Positions 7,284 to 13,398 of a DNA stretch of 18,971 nucleotides are shown here, piece by piece. A program made the translations under genes and the position numbers. Source of the stretch: JBHEKP01 sp041859375 (GTDB lineage Bacteria; Hydrogenedentota; Hydrogenedentia; Hydrogenedentales; CAITNO01); NCBI GenBank assembly GCA_041859375.1, contig JBHEKP010000005.1:1-18971 (forward strand). Direction: 5' to 3'. The stretch's first letter is position 1. Each line of letters starts with the position of its first letter. The notes under the pieces are model-generated. The model searched no databases, was not told the DNA's origin, and worked only from the letters and a program-made list of their open reading frames with translations.

Positions 7284-9920
7284 ATGAGCCACCGCACAAG
7301 GAAGACCGTGCGCGCGGCGGGCGGGACGGCGTTTGCCGCCGCGCTCGCGGCGCTGTTTCTGCTTGCCGCCCTGGCCCCCCTTTCCGGCGGGGGGATTGTG
7401 TCCGCCCAGGACGGCGCCGTTCCCGCGCCGCCGGGGCTGGGGCTTGTCCACGGATCACTGCTGCAGGCGGTCAGGGCGCGCGACCTCTACGCCGCGGCGC
7501 GCCTGAAGACCGGCGGCGCGGACACGGGCGAAAAGGACGGGGAGGGGCGGGACGCATGGCTTTTTTCCGCCGCGGAGGGGATGCCCCATGTCATGAGCCT
7601 CCTGGCGGGCAAGGACTTTGACATCAACCGGCGCGACGCGTTTGGCAACACGGCGGTCCATCTGGCGGCCCGGGCGGGCGATGTCTACACCCTGCGCATG
7701 CTGCGCCAGATGGGCGCGGAAATGAACCTGCCGAACGACCGGTTCTACTCCCCGCTCCACGAGGCCTGCGAGGCGGGCAGCGCGGCCTCCGTGAAGGCGC
7801 TGCTCCTCATGGGCGCGCCCCTTGAGCAGAGCTTCCATCCCGACCGCACCGAAACCGCGCCGATGATCGCGCAGGCGCGGAAATACTGGAACATCTCCCG
7901 CCTTTTCCGCGCCTTCGGCATGCCGCCCGACGCGAAGGCGGCCGCCTTTTCCGGGGACATCGAGGCGCTGGAGGAATACGCCCGGCTGAACCCGAAGCTG
8001 CTCTCCGAGGAGGACGAGGTGGGCCGCGCGCCCATCCACATGGCGGCCTTCATGAACCAGAAGGAGGCGGTGGCGTTCCTGATCAACCAGGGGGTGGAAT
8101 TCAACAACGGGTACATAGACGGGAACACCCCCGTCCGCATCGCCGTCCAGCAGGGCTTCAGGGATCTTGCGCTCTTTCTCTTCGCCAAGGGGATAGACGT
8201 GAACGCCCGGGCGGAGTCCCCCATGGGCGAGACCATCATGAACGAGACGGTCCGCCGGGGGGACTTGGAGATGGTGGACTGGCTCATCGCGCAGGGGGCG
8301 TCCGTCAACATCGCCAACAACCTCGGCTACACGCCCCTGCACATCGCCGTGGAGGCGGGCGGCATGGACATGATCCGCCACCTGGTTTCCAAGGGCGCGG
8401 CGCTGAACATCAAGAACGAGGACGGATCCACCCCGCTGCACATCGCGGCGAGAAGGGGGCTGGCCGACGCGGCGGCGCTGCTGCTGGACAACGGAGCGGA
8501 CATCGAGTCGCGCGACGTGGAGCGCCGGTCCCCCCTGTATGTGGCGGTGGAGAAGTCGCAGGCGGCCATGGCAGCCTTTCTGGTGGAGCGCGGGGCGCAG
8601 CCCGGCCAGAAGGACAAGAGCGGGGCCACCGCGCTCCATGTGGCGGTCAGGGCGGGCGCGCTGGAACTGGCCCGGTTCCTGATCCAAAAGGGAAGCCCCG
8701 TGGACGGCGCGGACGACGCGGGGAACACGCCGCTCCACGCCGCCGCGCTGGAGCCGCGCCCCGAGTCCGTGAAGTTTCTCCTGGAGAGCAGGGCCAACCC
8801 GGATCTGCCCAACAACGAGGGGGCCACCCCCCTGTACTTCGCCCTGCGCGCGGACGATCTGCCCACCGCGCAGTTGCTGGTCACCTCCGGCGCGCGCGCC
8901 GTGGTGACGGACAAGGCGGGCCGCTCCCCGCTGTATGAGGCGGTGAGGAGCGAAAAGCCGGACGCGGCCCAGTGGCTCATCGGGCTGGGCGTTCCCGTGG
9001 AGTCGCGCGACGTCCAGGGGCGTTCTCTGGCCCATGCGGCCGCGTCCCAGGGCACGCCGGAAACCCTCATGCTGCTCATTTCCCAGGGGCTCGAAATCAA
9101 CGCGCCGGACAACGAGGGCGTTTCCCCCCTCCATCTCGCCTCGGAACGGGGCAACATCATGGTCGTGAAGTCGCTTGTGGAGCACGGCGCCAACATCCAG
9201 GCCGTGGACAACCTGGGGCGGCTGCCGCTGCACATGGCCGCCTCGCGGGGGCACTGGGGCCCCGCGCAGCTTTTCATCCTCCGGGGCGTGAACGTCAACA
9301 CGCCGGACAGCCGGAAGAGCCTGCCCGTCCACTACGCCGCCGAAAGCGGCCAGCAGCGCATGGTGAAACTGCTGCTGGGCAGGGGCGCGGACTATCTCGC
9401 CCTGAACGGGGAGGGCAAGACCCCGCTGAACCTGGCGGAGGAGCGGCTGGCGGGCGACAGGCTGGCCGTCGGGCTCACCCCCCTCCAGGTGTCCCAGCGG
9501 CAGGGCAGGGAAAACACGGTCAATTTCCTACGGGCGGTGATCATTGACGAGTATGCCGCGGCGGTGGAGCGGAGCGACACCGAATTTTTGGCGTCCCTGA
9601 CGCGCGTCTATCCCCTGTTCGTCAACAGCAAGACCGGCGGCAGGACGCCGCTGTGGCGCGCCGCGCGGGCGGGCAGGACCGCGCTGGTGGAACTGCTGCT
9701 GGCCCACGGCGCGCAGCCCGGCATCCAGGACGACTCCTTCCAGGGGCTCACCCCGCTGCATGCGGCGGCACTGGGGGGGCATGCGGAGGTGGCGAAACAA
9801 CTGATGGCGGCGGGACTTGCGGCGGACACCCCCAACGCCCTTGGCGTTGCGGCGGCGGCCACCGCCCGCGAATCGGGCCATGAGGAATTTGCCGCGCTGC
9901 TTGAAAAACCGGGCGCGTGA
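7284..9920 (+). CDS. Exported ankyrin-repeat protein, about 20 repeats
   Basis: This 878-residue protein has an Arg/Lys-rich start, a hydrophobic stretch at about 16-33 and a likely signal-peptidase site near VSAQD (about 41), so it should be exported or membrane-anchored. Nearly all the rest is ankyrin repeats of the GxTPLHxAAxxG type. Residues 346-708 form exactly eleven consecutive 33-residue units. Earlier repeats (about 50-345) are less regular, with one degenerate region near 185-240, and an insertion without the repeat pattern spans about 721-782 before the last repeats. Ankyrin arrays are protein-binding scaffolds; no catalytic domain is visible. GGAG precedes the ATG by about 10 bases. 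Its place 19 bp behind a secreted glycosidase suggests a shared cell-surface or periplasmic setting; a binding partner is not evident. Confidence 0.88.
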   Translation: MSHRTRKTVRAAGGTAFAAALAALFLLAALAPLSGGGIVSAQDGAVPAPPGLGLVHGSLLQAVRARDLYAAARLKTGGADTGEKDGEGRDAWLFSAAEGMPHVMSLLAGKDFDINRRDAFGNTAVHLAARAGDVYTLRMLRQMGAEMNLPNDRFYSPLHEACEAGSAASVKALLLMGAPLEQSFHPDRTETAPMIAQARKYWNISRLFRAFGMPPDAKAAAFSGDIEALEEYARLNPKLLSEEDEVGRAPIHMAAFMNQKEAVAFLINQGVEFNNGYIDGNTPVRIAVQQGFRDLALFLFAKGIDVNARAESPMGETIMNETVRRGDLEMVDWLIAQGASVNIANNLGYTPLHIAVEAGGMDMIRHLVSKGAALNIKNEDGSTPLHIAARRGLADAAALLLDNGADIESRDVERRSPLYVAVEKSQAAMAAFLVERGAQPGQKDKSGATALHVAVRAGALELARFLIQKGSPVDGADDAGNTPLHAAALEPRPESVKFLLESRANPDLPNNEGATPLYFALRADDLPTAQLLVTSGARAVVTDKAGRSPLYEAVRSEKPDAAQWLIGLGVPVESRDVQGRSLAHAAASQGTPETLMLLISQGLEINAPDNEGVSPLHLASERGNIMVVKSLVEHGANIQAVDNLGRLPLHMAASRGHWGPAQLFILRGVNVNTPDSRKSLPVHYAAESGQQRMVKLLLGRGADYLALNGEGKTPLNLAEERLAGDRLAVGLTPLQVSQRQGRENTVNFLRAVIIDEYAAAVERSDTEFLASLTRVYPLFVNSKTGGRTPLWRAARAGRTALVELLLAHGAQPGIQDDSFQGLTPLHAAALGGHAEVAKQLMAAGLAADTPNALGVAAAATARESGHEEFAALLEKPGA
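8319..9407 (+). repeat. Eleven in-phase 33-codon ankyrin units
   Basis: From NLGYTPLH (residue 346) to just before GEGKTPLN (residue 709) the protein consists of eleven units of exactly 33 residues, each opening with a xxGxTPLH-like turn. The spacing of 363 residues divides exactly by 33. DNA identity between units is modest, so the repeats are old rather than recently amplified. Confidence 0.85.
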
Positions 9921-9942
9921 GCCTGTTGCCGGAAAACAGCCG

Positions 9943-10120
9943 TTAAAAATGCGGGAGGGCGGCAGTTTGGGCTGTTCTGCCGCCCTCTTATTGCGGGGTG
10001 TGTTTGAAACCGGTCCCCTGTAAGTCCAGGAAACCTAGGTTTTTGAGTCTTGGCCGCTCCCTTGGGCTGATTGGAGGCGGCCTATTGCGTTGGGCTGTCA
10101 CGCAACGTGTCTCAAACACC
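9943..10120 (-). ncRNA. Candidate structured small RNA, unassigned family
   Basis: A near-consensus minus-strand promoter starts transcription at about 10120. The RNA then folds, by eye, into a closing helix P1 (GTGTTTGA 10119-10112 with TCAAACAC 10007-10000), P2 (TTGCGT 10105-10100 with ACGCAA 10090-10085), P3 (10082-10073 with 10060-10052, nine pairs and one bulged base) and P4 (GGTTTCCTG 10035-10027 with CAGGGGACC 10020-10012, nine pairs including two GU). A 12-nt linker leads to the terminator hairpin at 9987-9955. Total length is about 175 nt. No protein gene lies in it, and the ankyrin gene converges from the other side. It lacks SRP-RNA, tRNA and tmRNA hallmarks. A divergent 6S RNA has a similar length and end pairing, but I see a four-way junction rather than the 6S rod. 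Function unknown. Confidence 0.5.
9955..9987 (+). terminator. Strong terminator hairpin, probably bidirectional
   Basis: GAGGGCGGCAG (9955-9965) pairs perfectly with CTGCCGCCCTC (9977-9987) over 11 bp around an 11-nt loop. On the plus strand TTATT follows at once, ending the GH30/ankyrin transcript 35 bp after its stop codon. Read on the minus strand, the same stem is followed five bases later by TTTTT (9945-9949 on the plus strand as AAAAA), so it may also end the minus-strand RNA that enters from 10120. Confidence 0.8.
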
Positions 10121-10126
10121 GACAGC

Positions 10127-10156
10127 ATTTTAACACAACATATAGTGGATTGTCAA
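10127..10156 (-). promoter_or_regulatory. Near-consensus sigma70 promoter, reading left
   Basis: On the minus strand TTGACA (10156-10151) is followed after 18 bp by TAAAAT (10132-10127). This is the best -35/-10 match in the window, and no minus-strand protein gene lies downstream, so it points to a non-coding transcript beginning near 10120. Confidence 0.6.
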
Positions 10157-10356
10157 TACCCAAACCACAAGTTAATACAATATTTTGCGATAAAATTTTC
10201 AAAGTCGTAAAAAACCACAATATATAGGACTGACGAAAAGTCCGAAAAACTGCCATGATCCATATGTTGGGTTTCCTAAAAGTAGGATTTTGCGAAGCCA
10301 AACCAAAAAAATGCTACAAAATAGTAGGAAATGGCCCGTTGCCGGGGTTGGTCAGG
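10157..10356. other. AT-rich gene-free stretch before pntAA
   Basis: This part of the 520-bp gap holds no credible gene on either strand. It is visibly AT-rich against GC-rich neighbours. It contains a direct repeat AAACCACAA (10162-10170 and 10212-10220, 50 bp apart), a small hairpin GGACT/AGTCC (10227-10231 with 10239-10243) and CCTA/TAGG and CTAC/GTAG mini-hairpins between 10270 and 10330. Other plus-strand promoter-like pairs occur (TTGTCA 10150-10155 with TAATAC 10173-10178; TTGCGA 10185-10190 with TAAAAA 10208-10213), but AT-rich DNA gives such matches easily. Confidence 0.5.
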
Positions 10357-10385
10357 TTGATTGTTGGGGTTGTTGGAATTATACT
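10357..10385 (+). promoter_or_regulatory. Promoter for the pnt operon
   Basis: TTGATT (10357-10362) lies 17 bp before TATACT (10380-10385), predicting a start near 10392 and a 50-nt leader before the pntAA ATG. A G/T-rich stretch with five short G-runs (10344-10376) overlaps the -35 and the spacer. Confidence 0.6.
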
Positions 10386-10441
10386 TGTCCTGTTTTGTTC
10401 ATGAGTTTGTGTCCATTTAATCAAAAAACAAGGGTATAGCC

Positions 10442-11581
10442 ATGGTTATTTACGTTCCCAAGGAGACCTGTCCGGGCGAGCGTCGCGTGGCGGTCATCCC
10501 CGACACGGTAAGCCGCCTGGTCAAAAAAGGCGCGGAAATCGTGGTGGAGAGCGGGGTGGGCCTTTCGTGCGGCCATTCGGACGAGGCTTATGAAAAGGCG
10601 GGCGCGACGGTGGCCCGCGACGGCGCCGCGGCGCTGGCCGCGGCGGACGCGGTCATCCGGCTGCGCAAGCCGGACCCCGCCTTTGTCGGCGCGATGAAGG
10701 CCGGGGCGCTGCTGATCAGCTATCTCGAGCCCTTCACCGACCACGCGCTGGTGGACGCGCTGCTGGCGCGCAAGGTGGACGCGATCTGCATGGAGATGAT
10801 TCCGCGCACCACGCTGGCGCAGAAGATGGACGCGCTCAGCTCGCAGGCGAACCTGGCGGGCTACATCGCGGTGATGGTGGCGGCGAACCGCCTGAGCCAG
10901 GTGCTTCCCATGATGATGACCCCCGCGGGCACGCTGAAGCCGGCGCGGGTGTTCATCATCGGCGTGGGCGTGGCGGGGCTCCAGGCGATTGCGACGGCGA
11001 AGCGCCTCGGGGCGCGGGTGGAGGCCTTCGACACGCGTCCGGTGGTGGAGGAGCAGGTGCAGTCTCTGGGCGCGAAGTTTGTGAAAATCGACCTGGGCGA
11101 GACGGGCCAGACGAAGGACGGCTACGCGGTGGAGCTGACGGAGGAGCAGAAGGAGCTCCAGAAGCAGGCCATGGCGAAGGTGATATCCCAGTCCGACGTG
11201 GTGATCACCACGGCGCAGGTGTTCGGCCGCAGGGCGCCGGTGATTGTGACGCGCGCGATGGTGGAGTCCATGCGCCCCGGCGGCGTGGTGGTGGACCTGG
11301 CGGCGGAGACGGGCGGAAACGTGGAGGGTTCAAAGCCCGGCATGGAGGTGGACATCAACGGCGTGACCGTCATCGGCGCGGAGAATTTCCCGGGGCGCGT
11401 GCCGGCGCACGCGAGCCAGATGTACTCGGCGAACGTGGGCAACCTGATCGAGCACTTCTGGGACGGCGAGGCCAAGGCGATAAAACTGAACCTGAACGAT
11501 GAAATCATGTCCGGCTGCCTGATCATCCGGAACGGCGAGCTGCGCAGCGACATGATCAAGAAAGCGAGGGAGTCCCGATGA
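10442..11581 (+). CDS. pntAA: NAD(P) transhydrogenase subunit alpha part 1 (domain I)
   Basis: This 379-residue cytosolic subunit binds NAD(H) and passes hydride to the NADP(H) site on PntB in the proton-translocating transhydrogenase. The family's RQD loop is kept as R122, Q127 and D130 in PRTTLAQKMDALSSQANLAG, and the dinucleotide-binding loop is GVGVAG at 174-179. The alanine-dehydrogenase-like N-terminus (MVIYVPKET, GERRVA) is typical, and length is normal for the separate alpha-1 form. AAGGG (10430-10434) sits 7 bases before the ATG. The stop overlaps the next start (ATGA at 11578-11581). The enzyme uses proton-motive force to make NADPH, or runs in reverse. The three-gene split resembles that in Rhodospirillum rather than the two-gene E. 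coli form. Confidence 0.95.
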   Translation: MVIYVPKETCPGERRVAVIPDTVSRLVKKGAEIVVESGVGLSCGHSDEAYEKAGATVARDGAAALAAADAVIRLRKPDPAFVGAMKAGALLISYLEPFTDHALVDALLARKVDAICMEMIPRTTLAQKMDALSSQANLAGYIAVMVAANRLSQVLPMMMTPAGTLKPARVFIIGVGVAGLQAIATAKRLGARVEAFDTRPVVEEQVQSLGAKFVKIDLGETGQTKDGYAVELTEEQKELQKQAMAKVISQSDVVITTAQVFGRRAPVIVTRAMVESMRPGGVVVDLAAETGGNVEGSKPGMEVDINGVTVIGAENFPGRVPAHASQMYSANVGNLIEHFWDGEAKAIKLNLNDEIMSGCLIIRNGELRSDMIKKARESR

Positions 11582-11868
11582 GCGCAATGCTGCTTCTTTT
11601 CACCTTCACCCTGGCGATTTTCCTCGGGGTTGAACTGATCAACAAGGTGCCCTCCCAGTTGCACACGCCGCTGATGTCCGGGTCCAACGCGATTTCGGGG
11701 ATCAGCATCGTGGGCGCCATCATCGCCGCCGGCATGGGCTCGGACGACAAGGTCCTGGCGTTTATCGGCTTTGTGGCGATGGTGGGCGGCGCAATCAACG
11801 TGTGGGGCGGCTATGTGGTGACCAACCGCATGCTGCGCATGTTCAAGGGGAAGGAAAACCAGAAATGA
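11578..11868 (+). CDS. pntAB: NAD(P) transhydrogenase subunit alpha part 2 (membrane)
   Basis: This 96-residue protein is almost entirely membrane helices: roughly 3-20, 40-58 and 60-82, with the loop VPSQLHTPLMSGSNAISG between the first two, which is the strongly conserved signature of this subunit. It contributes the alpha half of the proton channel (domain II). It is on the short side of the family but complete. Both ends overlap neighbours as ATGA (start in pntAA, stop in pntB), so the three products are translationally coupled and made in matched amounts. Confidence 0.93.
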   Translation: MSAMLLLFTFTLAIFLGVELINKVPSQLHTPLMSGSNAISGISIVGAIIAAGMGSDDKVLAFIGFVAMVGGAINVWGGYVVTNRMLRMFKGKENQK

Positions 11869-13268
11869 AAGAGACAATCATCCAGCTTGCCTACATAGCC
11901 TCGTCCATCATGTTCATCTTCGGCCTGAAGATGATGAGCAAACAGGCCACCGCCGCGCGCGGCAACCTGCTTTCCGCGGTGGGCATGGGCGTGGCCATCG
12001 TGGCCACACTGTTTGTGATCCAGGGCGGCGGCTTCAGCTGGGGCGTCATCGCGGCGGGCCTTGTCATCGGCGGCGCCATCGGCACGGTGTCGGCCCTCAA
12101 GGTGCCCATGACCTCCATGCCCGAGTTTGTGGCGGTGTTCAACGGCACGGGCGGCCTGGCCAGCATGCTGGTGGGCTGCGCCGAGTACTACAAGGGCATC
12201 GTCCACGACGGCGGCCACTTTGACACGATTCCCCTCATCGCCACGTACCTGGCCGTGCTCATCGGCGGCGTGACCTTCTCCGGCTCGATGATCGCCTACG
12301 CCAAGCTCGCCGAAAAGATAAACGGCAAGCCCTTCCTTTTCAAGGGCCAGCAGGTGGTGAACGCGCTTGTGCTCGGCACGCTGCTTGTCGGCGGCGTGGT
12401 CTTCTTCGCCGCCCCGGCGAGCCCGGCGGCGATGGTCCTCTTCGTGCTGGCGGTGGTGCTTTCGCTGGTGTTCGGCGTGCTGGTGACGATTCCCATCGGC
12501 GGCGCGGACATGCCGGTGGTGATTTCGCTGCTGAACAGCTACTCCGGCCTGGCGGGCTGCGCCGCGGGCTTTGTGATCACCAACACGGTGCTCATCGTGG
12601 CGGGCTCGCTGGTGGGCGCGAGCGGCATCATCCTCACGGGCATCATGTGCAAGGCGATGAACCGCTCGCTGGGCAACGTGCTTTTCAGCGGCTTCGGATC
12701 CGCCGCCACCGCGTCCTCCGGGGCGGCGGTGCAGGGCGAGGTGAAGGCCCTCAGCGTGGAGGACGCCTACTACGTGCTTGAGTCGGCCTCGTCGGTGGTG
12801 TTCGTCCCCGGCTACGGCATGGCCGTGGCCCAGGCGCAGCACGCGGTGCGCGAGCTGGGCGACCTGCTGGAAAAGAACGGCACCGAGGTGAAGTACGCCA
12901 TCCACCCCGTGGCGGGGCGCATGCCGGGCCACATGAACGTGCTGCTGGCGGAGGCCAACGTGCCCTACGAGCAGCTTGTGGAGATGGACGACATCAACCC
13001 GCTCATCGAGACCGTGGACGTGTGCGTGGTCATCGGCGCGAACGACGTGGTGAACCCCGCCGCGCGCGAGGACGAGACCAGCCCGATTTACGGCATGCCC
13101 GTGATCAACGTGGATCTGGCGAAGAGCTGCTTTGTGATCAAGCGCTCCATGCGCTCCGGCTTCGCGGGCATCGAAAACCCGCTGTTTTACAAGGAGAACA
13201 CGCGCATGGTCTTCGGCGACGCGAAGGCGGTCATCAACGGCTTTGTGGAGCAGTTCAAGAGCGCCTGA
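11865..13268 (+). CDS. pntB: NAD(P) transhydrogenase subunit beta
   Basis: This 467-residue protein has an N-terminal block of about eight or nine membrane helices (domain II, to about 280) and a C-terminal NADP(H)-binding domain III. Domain III shows GYGMA at 316-320, HPVAGRMPGHMNVLLAEA from H347 and GANDVVNP from 391, all signatures of PntB. With PntAA and PntAB it forms the inner-membrane pump coupling hydride transfer from NADH to NADP with proton flow. The ATG at 11865 sits in the pntAB stop (ATGA) with GGGGAAGGA upstream; an in-frame upstream start at 11802 would lie inside pntAB and is not credible. A strong terminator follows the stop within 20 bp. Confidence 0.95.
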   Translation: MKETIIQLAYIASSIMFIFGLKMMSKQATAARGNLLSAVGMGVAIVATLFVIQGGGFSWGVIAAGLVIGGAIGTVSALKVPMTSMPEFVAVFNGTGGLASMLVGCAEYYKGIVHDGGHFDTIPLIATYLAVLIGGVTFSGSMIAYAKLAEKINGKPFLFKGQQVVNALVLGTLLVGGVVFFAAPASPAAMVLFVLAVVLSLVFGVLVTIPIGGADMPVVISLLNSYSGLAGCAAGFVITNTVLIVAGSLVGASGIILTGIMCKAMNRSLGNVLFSGFGSAATASSGAAVQGEVKALSVEDAYYVLESASSVVFVPGYGMAVAQAQHAVRELGDLLEKNGTEVKYAIHPVAGRMPGHMNVLLAEANVPYEQLVEMDDINPLIETVDVCVVIGANDVVNPAAREDETSPIYGMPVINVDLAKSCFVIKRSMRSGFAGIENPLFYKENTRMVFGDAKAVINGFVEQFKSA

Positions 13269-13286
13269 GGGCGGACGGCCCCCTTC

Positions 13287-13319
13287 CGGGCGCGGGGTCC
13301 AGGCCCCGCGCCCGTTTTT
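13287..13319 (+). terminator. Intrinsic terminator of the pnt operon
   Basis: An 11-bp perfect GC-rich stem (13287-13297 with 13304-13314, loop TCCAGG) is followed at once by TTTTT. It lies 18 bp after the pntB stop. Its T-run runs almost directly into the -35 of the next promoter. Confidence 0.9.
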
Positions 13320-13320
13320 A

Positions 13321-13350
13321 TTGCGCGGACGCCGCGGATTGCGGTAGTTT
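13321..13350 (+). promoter_or_regulatory. Candidate promoter for the spermidine-synthase-like gene
   Basis: TTGCGC (13321-13326), 18 bp, then TAGTTT (13345-13350). The -10 is poor against the general consensus, but the -35 matches those at 3146 and 15934, and the surrounding GCGGTAGTTT resembles GCGCTAGGCT before rfbC. The predicted start near 13357 favours the downstream GTG (13399) as translation start. Confidence 0.4.
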
Positions 13351-13398
13351 CATGGGGCCGCGGGCGCCGTGCCCGCGTGCGAGGCCGGGGATTTTTGC

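Noticed and set aside
7455..9332. 625-codon minus-strand frame opposite the ankyrin gene
   Set aside because: Its apparent repeats mirror the ankyrin units on the other strand; the composition is unlike a real protein.
10031..10042. AAACCTAGGTTT palindrome as an operator
   Set aside because: Half of it is used in helix P4 of the RNA candidate, and it is not near the pnt promoter, so a separate operator is not supported.
10088..10107. GTTGGGC resembling an integron attC core
   Set aside because: There is no matching RYYYAAC partner at the right distance on either strand and no integrase or cassette array.
9998..10301. Short open frames in the gap (70 codons plus, 67 codons minus)
   Set aside because: No ribosome site fits, they lie over the promoters and the RNA candidate, and the proteins show no family features.
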